This document shows positions 1-13,869 of a DNA stretch of 64,000 nucleotides, piece after piece (the first letter of the stretch is position 1; each line of letters opens with the position of its first letter). A program made the translations under genes and the position numbers. This stretch comes from Neospora caninum Liverpool (Eukaryota; Apicomplexa; Conoidasida; Eucoccidiorida; Sarcocystidae), in contig NC_018393.1 in assembly GCF_000208865.1 (NCBI RefSeq), positions 620,001-684,000 on the forward strand, given 5' to 3'. A model generated the notes under the pieces. It did not search any database. It saw nothing but the letters and a program-made list of their open reading frames with translations, and had not been told where the DNA came from.

Positions 1-3000
1 GAGTTGCCTGCCTTCCCTTGTGGCGCTTCTCCAGCAATTGCCAGTAGGAACGCTGCGGCCTGAAAGAGCCTCGGCGTGACGCGCACCGTCTCTTGTCCGT
101 GTATTGGTAGCGTCGTGGCGCCGGAGCGTCAGGTCTCCGAACCTCCACGGACGGCAGCGACAAAGGGAACACTGTCGAGCAGCGGCTGTAGATGGTGCGT
201 AGATTGTCAGGTGGTGTCCGAGCGCGTGTGGCGTCATGGGGGCAGGCCGAATAGGGGATGCGGGGAGCCACTGATCCAAGTGTTCTCTGCGCCAGTTGTG
301 TCCCATGCTTCTGCACAGAAGGCCGTACGCTGCGACGCTTGCTGGCGGACCTCTGCCACCACTTCTGCTCTAGCATACGACGGTTGCCTGCGGGAGGCTT
401 TGGTGTTGAGACTGAGAAGCAGTAGATGCGTCTCATGATAATTGTATGGGCGGGCGACGTTCTGTCATGAGCCGGGAGGAGGCGGGCGGGGCCGCGCCCA
501 TCTCTCACCAGGACGAAAACGGCCGAGTCGCCTGTGATACCTCGGCAAGTTATGTCACGGATTCGTGTTTTTGCCGAGACGCTGGGAGCCAGAACTGCTG
601 GACCGGAGACGGTGTGGAACTGGAGAGGGTGGTGAACGGAGTCGTTGAGGAGGGGTTCTGTGAATTTCCATTTTGCTTCCGGCCGGTGGGGAAGGAGACG
701 AGAAGCAAACAGGACTATGGCAGCCATGCTAGTTGCTTGCTCCTCTGACTGGAACAGACGCGTATTCCTTCGTATCTGGTATTTGGCTTTTACCTGCATC
801 CAACCAGTTATGTTTCGCGCCAGTGAGGCCCATCCTCATAGCGTCTGTCACTCGGCTTCGCACACACAATGCGACGTGATGCTACCGGTCCCAACAACCC
901 ATCCATGGGGAATGCGGATGGGGAGTCAACGCGGGTTGCGGCTCATATATATTAGGTGACTGAGGCAAGCGTGGGCGTCGGTGACGCTTGTGAAGACGCC
1001 GTCTACACCGCGTGTCTCCTAACATGTCGGTCCACTCGTTGCTGTTGATGTTTGAGAGATTGAATGCATGTCCACCGGGCATCGCAGAAGCGTTATAGAC
1101 GCGACTGTGCTGTGTCCGCTCTACGTTCGTAACCAGGACGAGGCTGTAGGGTCCTTGGGTCGTGCAGTGCTTGTGGGCCGCTGTAGTGTACGAGGTCTGC
1201 GGGGTCTCGTGTGGCTCCTCACAATAATCATAAACTCTTGCTGGAGCGTGATCGCGGCTACAGCTGCAGCAGCGACCAGAGTGTTGGCGTCGTGTTGGTT
1301 GTGGGGAGCGCGACTTTGTCCGTCAGCTGGCAGATACTCAGCGGGATCGTGCTGGCTGGGCGCTGGGGACGCGCGTCAGCGCGACTTGGTCCTACCACAC
1401 CACTTCCCATTCCTGAATGTTTTGCCTTGATTTTTTGGCGACTGGCCAGGATGGGGAGTGCCATACCAAAATGGTGATGTCGTCTGCTGGCGTTCCACAC
1501 GCCGTAGTGCTGGACGAAGGGCTGCATGCGTCGGTGGAGGGGCATCTGCATCCACGAGGCAGGTGACCGACGAAGACGGGTTCGGCTTCAGGAACTACCT
1601 GCCCGATCCTCCTTCCCGCTTCCGTCGGCATGCTGCGGTGATGTGGACCGTTGGAGTTGCCTGCCTTCCCTTGTGGCGCTTCTCCAGCAATTGCCAGTAG
1701 GAACGCTGCGGCCTGAAAGAGCCTCGGCGTGACGCGCACCGTCTCTTGTCCGTGTATTGGTAGCGTCGTGGCGCCGGAGCGTCAGGTCTCCGAACCTCCA
1801 CGGACGGCAGCGACAAAGGGAACACTCTCGAGCAGCGGCTGTTGAAGGTGCGTAGACTGCCAGGTGGTGTCCGAGCGCGTGTGGCGGCATGGGGGCAGGC
1901 CGAATAGGGGATGCGGGGAGCCACTGATCCAAGTATTCTCTGCGCCAGTTGTGTCCCATGCTTCTGCACAGACGGCCGAACGCTGCGACGCTTGCTGGCG
2001 GACCTCTGCCACCACTTCTGCCCTAGCATACGACGGTTGCCTGCGGGTGGTTTTGGTGTTGAGACTGAGAAGCAGTAGATGCGTGTCAGGATAATTGTAT
2101 GGGCGGGCGACGTTCTGTCATGAGCCGGGAGGAAGCGGGCGGGGCCGCGCCCATCTCTCACCACAACGAACACGTCGAGTTGCCTGTGATACCTCGGCAA
2201 GTTATGTCACGGATTTGTGTTTTTGCCGAGACACTGAGAGCCCGAATTGCTGGACCGGAGACAGTGGGAACCGCAGACGGTGGAGACGGGAGACGGTGGG
2301 AACCGCAGACGGTGGAGACCGGAGTCGTTGAGGAGGGGTTCTGTGAATTTCCATTTTGCTTCCGGCCGGTGGGGAAGGAGACGAGAAGCAAACAGGTCTA
2401 CGGCAGCCATGCTAGTTGCTTGCTCCTCTGACTGGAACAGACGCGTATTCCTTCGTATCTGGTATTTGGCGTTTACCTGCATCCAACCAGTTATGTTTCG
2501 CGCCAGTGATGCCCATCCTCATAGCGTCTGTCACTCGGCTTCGCACACACAATGCGACGTGATGCTGCCGGTCCCAACAACCCATCCATGGGGAATGCGG
2601 ATGGAGAGTCAACGCGGGTTGCGGCTCATATATATTAGGTGACTGAGGCAAGCGTGGGCGTCGGTGACGCTTGTGAAGACGCCGTCTACACAACGTGCCT
2701 CCTAACATGTCGGTCCACTCTCTGCTGTTGATGTTTGAGAGACTGAACGCATATCGACCTGAGATCGCAGAAGCGTTATAGACCTGACTGTGCTGTGTCC
2801 GCTCTTTGTTCGTAACCAGGACGAGGCTGTAGGGGCCTTGGGTCGTGCAGTGCTTGTGGGCCGCTGTGGTGTACGAGGTCTGCGGGGTCTCGTGTGGCTC
2901 CTCACAATAATCATAAACTCTTGCTGGAGCGTGATCGCGGCTACAGCTGCAGCAGCGACCAGAGTGTTGGCGTCGTGTTGGTTGTGGGGAGCGCGGCTGT

Positions 3001-6000
3001 CCGTCAGCTGGCAGATACTCAGCGGGATCGTGCTGGCTGGGCGCTGGGGACGCGCGTCAGCGCGACTTGGTCCTACCACACCACTTCCCATTCCTGAATG
3101 TTTTGCCTTGATTTTTTGGCGACTGGCCAGGATGGGGAGTGCCATACCAAAATGGTGATGTCGTCTGCTGGCGTCCCACACGCCGTAGTGCTGGACGAAG
3201 GGCTGCATGCGTCGGTGGAGGGGCATCTGCATCCACGAGGCAGGTGACCGACGAAGACGGGTTCGGCTTCAGGAACTACCTGCCCGATCCTCCTTCCCGC
3301 TTCCGTCGGCATGCTGCGGTGATGTGGACCGTTGGAGTTGCCTGCCTTCCCTTGTGGCGCTTCTCCAGCAATTGCCAGTAGGAACGCTGCGGCCTGAAAG
3401 AGCCTCGGCGTGACGCGCACCGTCTCTTGTCCGAGCATTGGAGGATTCGGGGCGCCGCAGCGTGATATCCCGGAACACATAGGCGCGGAAGCACCGAAGG
3501 GCAAACTCTCGAGCAGCGGCTGTAGATGGTGCGTAGACTGCCAGGTGGTGTCCGAGCGCGTGTGGCGTCATGGGGGCAGGCCGAATAGGGGTTGCGGGGA
3601 GCCACTGATCCAAGTGTTCTCTGCGCACGGTGTGTTCCATGCTTCTGCACAGACGGCCGTACGCTGCGACGCTTGCTGGCGGACTTCTGCCACTACTTCT
3701 GCTCTAGCATACGACGGTTGCCTGCGGGTGGTTTTGGTGTTGAGACTGAGAAACAGCAGATGCGTGTCATGATAATCGTATGGGCGGGCGGCGTCCTGTC
3801 ATGGGCCGGGAGGAGGCGGGCGAAGCTGCGCCCACCTCTCACCACGACGAACACGGTCGAGTCGCCTGTGATACCTCAGCTAATGATGTCACGGATTTGT
3901 GTTTTTGACGAGCCTCTGAGATTCCGAACTTCTGGCCTGGTGACGGTGGGAACCGCAGACGGTGGGGACCGGAGACTGTGGAGACCGGAGTTGTTGAGGA
4001 GGGGTTCTGTGAATTTCCATTTTGCTTCCGGCCGGTGGGGAAGGAGACGAGAAGCAAACAGGTCTACGGCAGCCATGCTAGTTGCTTGCTCCTCTGACTG
4101 GAACAGACGCGTATTCCTTCGTATCTGGTATTTGGCGTTTACCTGCATCCAACCAGTTATGTTTCGCGCCAGTGATGCCCATCCTCATAGCGTCTGTCAC
4201 TCGGCTTCGCACACACAATGCGACGTGATGCTGCCGGTCCCAACAACCCATTTATCAGGAATATGGATGGGGGATCAACGCGGGTTGCGGCTCATATATA
4301 TTAGGTGACTGAGGCACGCGTGGGCGTCGGTGACGCTTGTGAAGACGCCGTCTACACCACGTGCCTCCTAACATGTCGGTCCACTCTCTGCTGTTGATGT
4401 TTGAGAGACTGAACGCATATCGACCTGAGATCGCAGAAGCGTTATAGACCCGACTGTGCTGTGTCCGCTCTTTGTTCGTAACCAGGACGAGGCTGTAGGG
4501 GCCTTGGGTCGTGCAGTGCTTGTGGGCCGCTGTGGTGTACGAGGTCTGCGGGGTCTCGTGTGGCTCCTCACAATAATCATAAACTCTTGCTGGAGCGTGA
4601 TCGCGGCTACAGCTGCAGCAGCGACCAGAGTGTTGGCGTCGTGTTGGTTGTGGGGAGCGCGGCTTTGTTCGTCGGATGGCAGATACTCAGCGCGGTCGTG
4701 CTGGCTGGGCGCTGGGGACGCGCGTCAGCGCGACTTGGTCCTACCACACCACTTCCCATTCCTGAATGTTTTGCCTTGATTTTTTGGCGACTGCCGTAGA
4801 TGGCGAGTGCCATACCACAAGCTGTCATGCTGGACGAAGGGCTGCATGCGTCGGTGGAGGAGTATCTGCATCCACGAGGCAGGTGACCGACGAAGACGGG
4901 TTCGGCTTCAGGAACTACCTGCCCGATCCTCCTCCCCGCTTCCGTCGGAATGCTGCGGTGATGTGGACCGTTGGAGTTGCCTGCCTTCCCTTGTGGCGCT
5001 TCTCCAGCAATTGCCAGTAGGAACGCTGCGGCCTGGAAGAGCCTCGGCGTGACGCGCACCGTCTCTTGTCCGTGTATTGGTAGCGTCGTGGCGCCGGAGC
5101 GTCAGGTCTCCGAACCTCCACGGACGGCAGCGACAAAGGGAACACTGTCGAGCAGCGGCTGTAGATGGTGCGTAGACTGCCAGGTGGTGTCCGAGCGCGT
5201 GTGGCGTCATGGGGGCAGGCCGAATAGGGGATGCGGGGAGCCACTGATCCAAGTGTTCTCTGCGCAAGTTGTGTCCCATGCTTCTGCACAGAAGGCCGTA
5301 CGCTGCGACGCTTGCTGGCGGACCTCTGCCACCACTTCTGCCCTAGCATACGACGGTTGCCTGCGGGAGGCTTTGGTGTTGAGACTGAGAAACAGCAGAT
5401 GCGTGTCATGATAATTGTATGGGCGGGCGACGTTCTGTCATGAGCCGGGAGGAAGCGGGCGGGGCCGCGCCCATCTCTCACCACAACGAACACGTCGAGT
5501 TGCCTGTGATACCTCGGCAAGTTATGTCACGGATTTGTGTTTTTGCCGAGACACTGAGAGCCCGAATTGCTGGACCGGAGACGGTGGGAACCGCAGACGG
5601 TGGAGACGGGAGACGGTGGGAACCGCAGACGGTGGAGACCGGAGTCGTTGAGGAGGGGTTCTGTGAATTTCCATTTTGCTTCCGTCCGGTGGGGAAGGAG
5701 ACGAGAAGCAAACAGGTCTACGGCAGCCATGCTAGTTGCTTGCTCCTCTGACTGGAACAGACGCGTATTCCTTCGTATCTGATATTTGGCGTTTACCTGC
5801 ATCCAACCAGTTATGTTTCGCGCCAGTGAGGCCCATCCTCATAGCGTCTGTTACTCGGCTTCGCACACACAATGCGACGTGATGCTGCCGGTCCCAACAA
5901 CCCATCCATGGGGAATGCGGATGGGGAGTCAACGCGGGTTGCGGCTGATATATATTAGGTGACTGAGGCACGCGTGGGCGTCGGTGACGCTTGTGAAGAC

Positions 6001-9000
6001 GCCGTCTACACCACGTGTTTCCTAACATGTCGGTCCACTCGCTGCTGATGATGTTTGAGAGATTGGATGCATATCCACCGGGGATCGCAGAAGCATTATC
6101 GACCCGACTGTGATGTGTCCGCTCTTTGTTCGTAACCAGGACGAGGCTGTAGGGGCCTTGGGTCGTGCAGTGCTTGTGGGCCGCTGTAGTGTACGAGGTC
6201 TGCGGGGTCTCGTGTGGCTCCTCACAATAATCATAAACTCTTGCTGGAGCGTGATCGCGGCTACAGCTGCAGCAGCGACCAGAGTGTTGGCGTCGTGTTG
6301 GTTGTGGAGAGCGCGGCTTTGTCCGTCAGCTGGCAGATACTCAGCGGGATCGTGCTGGCTGGGCGCTGGTGAAGCGCGTCAGCGCGACGTGCTCCTACCG
6401 CACCACTTTCCATTCCTGAATGTTTTGCCTTGATTTTTTGGCGACTGCCGTAGATGGCGAGTGCCATACCACAAGCTGTCATGCTGGACGAAGGGCTGCA
6501 TGCGTCGGTGGAGGAGTATCTGCATCCACGAGGCAGGTGACCGACGAAGACGGGTTCGGCTTCAGGAACTACCTGCCCGATCCTCCTCCCCGCTTCCGTC
6601 GGAATGCTGCGGTGATGTGGACCGTTGGAGTTGCCTGCCTTCCCTTGTGGCGCTTCTCCAGCAATTGCCAGTAGGAACGCTGCGGCCTGGAAGAGCCTCG
6701 GCGTGACGCGCACCGTCTCTTGTCCGTGTATTGGTAGCGTCGTGGCGCCGGAGCGTCAGGTCTCCGAACCTCCACGGACGGCAGCGACAAAGGGAACACT
6801 GTCGAGCAGCGGCTGTAGATGGTGCGTAGACTGCCAGGTGGTGTCCGAGCGCGTGTGGCGTCATGGGGGCAGGCCGAATAGGGGATGCGGGGAGCCACTG
6901 ATCCAAGTGTTCTCTGCGCAAGTTGTGTCCCATGCTTCTGCACAGAAGGCCGTACGCTGCGACGCTTGCTGGCGGACCTCTGCCACCACTTCTGCCCTAG
7001 CATACGACGGTTGCCTGCGGGAGGCTTTGGTGTTGAGACTGAGAAACAGCAGATGCGTGTCATGATAATTGTATGGGCGGGCGACGTTCTGTCATGAATC
7101 GGGAGGAGGCGGGCGGGGCCGCGCCCATCTCTCACCACAACGAACACGTCGAGTTGCCTGTGATACCTCGGCAAGTTATGTCACGGATTTGTGTTTTTGC
7201 CGAGACACTGAGAGCCCGAATTGCTGGACCGGAGACGGTGGGAACCGCAGACGGTGGAGACGGGAGACGGTGGGAACCGCAGACGGTGGAGACCGGAGTC
7301 GTTGAGGAGGGGTTCTGTGAATTTCCATTTTGCTTCCGGCCGGTGGGGAAGGAGACGAGAAGCAAACAGGTCTACGGCAGCCATGCTAGTTGCTTGCTCC
7401 TCTGACTGGAACAGACGCGTATTCCTTCGTATCTGGTATTTGGCGTTTACCTGCATCCAACCAGTTATGTTTCGCGCCAGTGAGGCCCATCCTCATAGCG
7501 TCTGTTACTCGGCTTCGCACACACAATGCGACGTGATGCTGCCGGTCCCAACAACCCATCCATGGGGAATGCGGATGGGGAGTCAACGCGGGTTGCGGCT
7601 CATATATATTAGGTGACTGAGGCACGCGTGGGCGTCGGTGACGCTTGTGAAGACGCCGTCTACACCACGTGTTTCCTAACATGTCGGTCCACTCGCTGCT
7701 GATGATGTTTGAGAGATTGGATGCATATCCACCGGGGATCGCAGAAGCATTATCGACCCGACTGTGCTGTGTCCGCTCTTTGTTCGTAACCAGGACGAGG
7801 CTGTAGGGGCCTTGGGTCGTGCAGTGCTTGTGGGCCGCTGTAGTGTACGAGGTCTGCGGGGTCTCGTGTGGCTCCTCACAATAATCATAAACTCTTGCTG
7901 GAGCGTGATCGCGGCTACAGCTGCAGCAGCGACCAGAGTGTTGGCGTCGTGTTGGTTGTGGAGAGCGCGGCTTTGTCCGTCAGCTGGCAGATACTCAGCG
8001 GGATCGTGCTGGCTGGGCGCTGGTGAAGCGCGTCAGCGCGACGTGCTCCTACCGCACCACTTTCCATTCCTGAATGTTTTGCCTTGATTTTTTGGCGACT
8101 GCCGTAGATGGCGAGTGCCATACCACAAGCTGTCATGCTGGACGAAGGGCTGCATGCGTCGGTGGAGGAGTATCTGCATCCACGAGGCAGGTGACCGACG
8201 AAGACGGGTTCGGCTTCAGGAACTACCTGCCCGATCCTCCTTCCCGCTTCCGTCGGAATGCTGCGGTGATGTGGACCGTTGGAGTTGCCTGCCTTCCCTT
8301 GTGGCGCTTCTCCAGCAATTGCCAGTAGGAACGCTGCGGCCTGAAAGAGCCTCGGCGTGACGCGCACCGTCTCTTGTCCGTGTATTGGTAGCGTCGTGGC
8401 GCCGGAGCGTCAGGTCTCCGAACCTCCACGGACGGCAGCGACAAAGGGAACACTGTCGAGCAGCGGCTGTAGATGGTGCGTAGACTGCCAGGTGGTGTCC
8501 GAGCGCGTGTGGCGTCATGGGGGCAGGCCGAATATGGGATGCGGGGAGCCACTGATCCAAGTGTTCTCTGCGCAAGTTGTGTCCCATGCTTCTGCACAGA
8601 AGGCCGTACGCTGCGACGCTTGCTGGCGGACCTCTGCCACCACTTCTGCCCTAGCATACGACGGTTGCCTGCGGGAGGCTTTGGTGTTGAGACTGAGAAA
8701 CAGCAGATGCGTGTCATGATAATTGTATGGGCGGGCGACGTTCTGTCATGAATCGGGAGGAGGCGGGCGGGGCCGCGCCCATCTCGTACCACAACGAACA
8801 CGTCGAGTCGCCTGTGATACCTCGGCAAGTTATGTCACGGATTTGTGTTTTTGCCGAGACACTGAGAGCCCGAATTGCTGGACCGGAGACAGTGGGAACC
8901 GCAGACGGTGGAGACGGGAGACGGTGGGAACCGCAGACGGTGGAGACCGGAGTCGTTGAGGAGGGGTTCTGTGAATTTCCATTTTGCTTCCGGCCGGTGG

Positions 9001-10520
9001 GGGAAGGAGACGAGAAGCAAACAGGACTATGGCAGCCATGCTAGTTGCTTGCTCCTCTGACTGGAACAGACGCGTATTCCTTCGTATCTGATATTTGGCT
9101 TTTACCTGCATCCAACCAGTTATGTTTCGCGCCAGTGAGGCCCATCCTCATAGCGTCTGTTACTCGGCTTCGCACACACAATGCGACGTGATGCTGCCGG
9201 TCCCAACAACCCATCCATGGGGAATGCGGATGGGGAGTCAACGCGGGTTGCGGCTCATATATATTAGGTGACTGAGGCACGCGTGGGCGTCGGTGACGCT
9301 TGTGAAGACGCCGTCTACACCACGTGCCTCCTAACATGTCGGTCCACTCTCTGCTGTTGATGTTTGAGAGACTGAACGCATATCGACCTGAGATCGCAGA
9401 AGCGTTATAGACCCGACTGTGCTGTGTCCGCTCTTTGTTCGTAACCAGGACGAGGCTGTAGGGGCCTTGGGTCGTGCAGTGCTTGTGGGCCGCTGTAGTG
9501 TACGAGATCTGCGGGGTCTCGTGTGGCTCCTCACAATAATCATAAACTCTTGCTGGAGCGTGATCGCGGCTACAGCTGCAGCAGCGACCAGAGTGTTGGC
9601 GTCGTGTTGGTTGTGGAGAGCGCGGCTTTGTCCGTCAGCTGGCAGATACTCAGCGGGATCGTGCTGCCTGGGCGCTGGTGAAGCGCGTCAGCGCGACGTG
9701 CTCCTACCGCACCACTTCCCATTCCTGAATGTTTTGCCTTGATTTTTTGGCGACTGCCGTAGATGGCGAGTGCCATACCACAAGCTGTCATGCTGGACGA
9801 AGAGCTGCATGCGTCGGTGGAGGAGTATCTGCATCCACGAGGCAGGTGACCGACGAAGACGGGTTCGGCTTCAGGAACTACCTGCCCGATCCTCCTCCCC
9901 GCTTCCGTCGGAATGCTGCGGTGATGTGGACCGTTGGAGTTGCCTGCCTTCCCTTGTGGCGCTTCTCCAGCAATTGCCAGTAGGAACGCTGCGGCCTGAA
10001 AGAGCCTCGACGTGACGCGAACCGTCTCTTGTCCGTGTATTGGTAGCGTCGTGGCGCCGGAGCGTCAGGTCTCCGAACCTCCACGGACGGCAGCGACAAA
10101 GGGAACACTGTCGAGCAGCGGCTGTTGAAGGTGCGTAGACTGCCAGGTGGTGTCCGAGCGCGTGTGGCGTCATGGGGGCAGGCCGAATAGGGGATGCGGG
10201 GAGCCACTGAACCAAGTGTTCTCTGCGCACGGTGTGTCCCATGCTTCGGCACAGAAGGCCGTACGCTGCGACGCTTGCTGGCGGACCTCTGCCACCACTT
10301 CTGCCCTAGCATACGACGGTTGCCTGCGGGAGGCTTTGGTGTTGAGACTGAGAAACAGCAGATGCGTGTCATGATAATTGTATGGGCGGGCGACGTTCTG
10401 TCATGAATCGGGAGGAGGCGGGCGGGGCCGCGCCCATCTCTCACCACAACGAACACGTCGAGTTGCCTGTGATACCTCGGCAAGTTATGTCACGGATTTG
10501 TGTTTTTGCCGAGACGCTGA
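1..10520. repeat. Satellite class A sub-array, near-identical 1.64-1.68-kb units
   Basis: Six complete units start at the gagttgcctgcc landmark at positions 1, 1654, 3335, 4974, 6628 and 8282, with a seventh starting at 9937. Spacings are 1653, 1681, 1639, 1654, 1654 and 1655 bp. The units at about 4974-9936 differ by only a few bases per hundred or less, which means recent amplification or homogenisation. Class A is recognised by the gaagcaaacagg and cttgctcctctgac segments before the TA marker and by gcgaccagagtgttgg in the second half. No extra 565-bp block is present in this class. The seventh unit changes to class B text at about 10.5 kb. Confidence 0.9.
2257..2320. repeat. 32-bp internal duplication (ggagacggtgggaaccgc) in class A units
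   Basis: Two adjacent copies of a ggagac(a/g)gtgggaaccgc-type element start at 2257 and 2289. The same duplication is present in the units at about 5577, 7231 and 8885. The unit at about 3940 has a shorter, differently arranged form and the first unit (about 607) lacks it. It explains part of the length variation between class A units. Confidence 0.8.
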
Positions 10521-13297
10521 GAGCCAGCGCTGCCAGAGCGGATACGGCGGAGACCGGAGTCGTTGAGGCGGGGTTTTGTGAATTTGCATTTGGTCCCGGC
10601 TGGTGCTGAAGTAGACGGGAACCATGGGATGCTGGTGGCAGCCATGCTAGCAGGTATCTCGACGGAGCGGGCTACACGGTCTCCACTCGTGTCCTGGTCT
10701 TTAGCGTTTACCATCATTCATCCAATTCCGTTTCGCGCCAGTGATGCCGAGTCTCATGGAGCGTGTTCCTCGGCTTCGCGCACAAAATGCGATGTGACGG
10801 CTACCGGTTTCAATACATCCATGGCAAACTGCGGCCCAGGGGGCAACGGGTGTTGCGGCTCATATATATTAGGTTACTGTGGCAGCCACGCGCATATGTC
10901 ACGCTCGGGAGAACGCAGTTTTCACCACGGGTCTCTTAACATGTCGTTCCACTACTGCTGTCGACGAGAGATTGGATCCATATCGACAGGGCATTTCCGG
11001 AACATGATAGACCCGACTCTGTTGTGGCCGCTCGTTGTTCGTCATCACGAACAGGCAGTAGAAGCTGTGCCCATCTAGTGCTTGTGGACCCCTGCAGTGT
11101 ACCAGTCCTGCAAGTGTGTGTGTGTGTGTCTCTTGGGGTTCCTGTCAATGATCATAACCTGTTGCTGGAGAGAGATCTCGGCTACAGGTGCAGCAGCAAT
11201 CAGAGTGTTGGCGTCGTGTTCGTGGGGAACGCAGCTTTGCCCGTCGGATAGCAGATACGTAGCGCAGCCGCGCTGCCGGCGAAAGCGTGTTAATGTGCCT
11301 TGCTGCTACCGCACTCGTTTGCATGCTTGGGATTGCCTGAGCTTTTTGCCAACTGGCCTGGATGGAGAGTGCCGTACCAAAATGTTGATGTTATCTGCTG
11401 GCGTCCTACACGCCATCATCGTTGATGGGGGGTTGCTTGCCTCGATGCACCTGTTCTGCATCCACCAGGCAGGTGATCCACGACGACATTGTCGGCTTGA
11501 GCATTTACCTCCCTGATCCTTCTCGCTCGCGTCGCCATGCTGCGGTCATGTGGACGGTTGGAATGGCCGACCTTCCCGTGTGGTGATTCTCCAGAATTAT
11601 TCAGTAGGGACACAGCGGCTTGCAAGAGCCTGCGCGTTTCGTGCGCCATCACGTGTCCATTGATTGGTGGCATCTGGCCGACGCAGTGTCAGCTCGCGTT
11701 GCCTGGTTGGGCGTCAGGCAGCGACAGGGGGAACACTCTCGAGCAGCGGCTGTAGATGTTGCATAGATTGTCAGGTGGTGCCCGAGTGCGTGTGGCCGCA
11801 TGGGAGCAGGCCGAATAGGGGTTGTGGCACGCCACTGAAATACGTGGTCTCCGCGCACGGTGTGTCCCATGCTTCTGCACAGAAGGAGAGACGCTGCCAC
11901 ACTTACTGACGGGCGTCCGGCGCCTCTTCCGCTCTAGCATAAGACGGTGTCCTGCGGTTGACTTTGCCGTGCAGAATCAGAAGCAGTGGATGCGTGTCAA
12001 CATAACCGCATGGACGGGCGACATTCTCTCATGAATCGGGTGGAGGCAGGCGGGGCTCTGCCCATCTCTCACGACGACGAAGACGATCTAGTGGCATGTG
12101 ATAACTCGACTAGTCATGTCACGGATTTGTGTTTGCCGAGACGCTGAGAGCCAGTGCTGCCAGAGCGGATACGGCGGAGACCGGAGTCGTTGAGGCGGGG
12201 TTTTGTGAATTTGCATTTGGTCCCGGCTGGTGCTGAAGTAGACGGGAACCATGGGATGCTGGTGGCAGCCATGCTAGCAGGTATCTCGACGGAGCGGGCT
12301 ACACGGTCTCCACTCGTGTCCTGGTCTTTGGCGTTGACCCACATCCAACCAATTCCGTTTCGCGCCAGTGATGCCGAGTCTCATGGAGCGTGTTCCTCGG
12401 CTTCGCGCACAAATTGCGATGTGACGGCTACCGGTTTCGATACATCCATGGCAAACTGCGGCCCAGGGGGCAACGGGTGTTGCGGCTCATATATTTTAGG
12501 TTACTGTGGCAGCCATGCGCATATGTCACGCTCGGGAGGACGCAGTTTTCACCACGGGTCTCTTAACATGTCGTTCCACTACTGCTGTCGACGAGAGATT
12601 GGATCCATATCGACAGGGCATTTCCGGAACATGATAGACCCGACTCTGTTGTGGCCGCTTGTGTGTCGTATCCAGGACGAGGATGTAGGGACCGTGGGCC
12701 ACGCACTGCTTGTGGCCCTTTGTATTGTACGAGTTCTCCAGGTGTGTGTGTCGTGTACGGTTCCTCTCAATAATCGTAATTCTTGCAAGAGAGTCATCGC
12801 GCCCACAGCTGCAGCAGCAATCAGAGTGTTGGCGTTGTGTTTGTGCGGGAGCCCGTTTGGCCGTCGAATGGCCGATATGTAGTGCTGCTGGGTCGGCGGA
12901 CGCGCGTCAGTGCGGCTTGCTCGTCGAAATCTTTTCCATGCCTGACTTGCCTTCCTTTTTCTGTTGACTGGCCCGGTTGGAGAGTACAGTACCAAAATGT
13001 TGGTGTCGTTCGTCTGGTGGCGTCCCACACGGCGTCGTGATGGACGACGCGCTGCGCGCCTTGGTGCAGGGGGATCTGCATCCACCAGCCGGGTGATCCA
13101 CGAAGGCAGGTTAGGCTTGAGCAACTACCTGACTGATCCTTCTCTCTCCCGTCGGCAGGCTGCGGTGATGTCGACCGTTGCAATGGCCGGCCCTCCCGTG
13201 TTGTGGTTCTGCGGGAATCTTCAGTAAGCACACTGCGGCGTACATGAGCCTGAGTGTCTCGTGCGCCGTCTTGTGTCCTTGTGTTTGTGGCATCTGG

Positions 13298-13869
13298 GCG
13301 CCGCAGAGTCTCCTGTGGTTCCTCACAACGATCATAAACTCTTGCTAGAGAGTGATGGCGGCTACAGCCGCAGCAGCAATCAGAGTGTCGGCGGCGTGAT
13401 GGTTGTGGAGAGCGCGGCTTTGCCCGTCGGATGGGAGATACCCAGCGCGGCCGTGCTGCCGGGTGAAGCGCGTCATTGTGCATTGCACATCTCACCCTTT
13501 TCCATGGCTGATTTGGCTTCATTTCTTCTGCCGACTGGCGTAGACGGTGAGTGCAGTACCAAAATGTTGATGGCGTTCGTCTGGATGGCGTCCCTCACGG
13601 CGTCGCGCTGGCCTAAGGATTGCATGGCTTGGTACAGAGGATTTTACATCCACGAGCCATGTCGCCCACGACTTATGACGGGCTCGGCTTAAGGAACTAC
13701 GTGCCTGGTCTTCCTCACTCCCGTCGCCATGTTGCGGTGAGGTGGACCGTTCGGATTCCCGACCTTCCCGTATGGTGCTTCTACAGCTAACTGGAATAGG
13801 GGCACTGCGGCTTGCAAGAGCATGCGGGTTTCGTGCGCCGTCTCGTGTCCATCGATTGGTGGCATCAGG
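13298..13869. repeat. Extra satellite block 1 (572 bp)
   Basis: It runs from a gcgccgcag landmark followed by agtctcctg to the next gcgccgcag followed by tgtcagctcg. It duplicates the part of the basic unit between the cagcagcaatcagagtgt segment and the tggaccgtt segment. It lengthens the marker interval 12,485-14,678 to 2193 bp. A near-identical block lies at 23,680-24,250. Confidence 0.85.

Noticed and set aside
1595..2200. Minus-strand frame of 201 codons recurring in several satellite units (also at 4915, 6569, 8223 and 9878)
   Set aside because: It recurs because the DNA repeats. Units of other classes break it by indels that are not multiples of three, and its translation is arginine, serine and proline-rich without a domain.
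12154..12882. Plus-strand frame of 242 codons in class B units, identical at 14,347-15,075
   Set aside because: The two units are identical at DNA level, so identity of the translation is not evidence of selection. Neighbouring units truncate the frame, and no protein family is recognisable.
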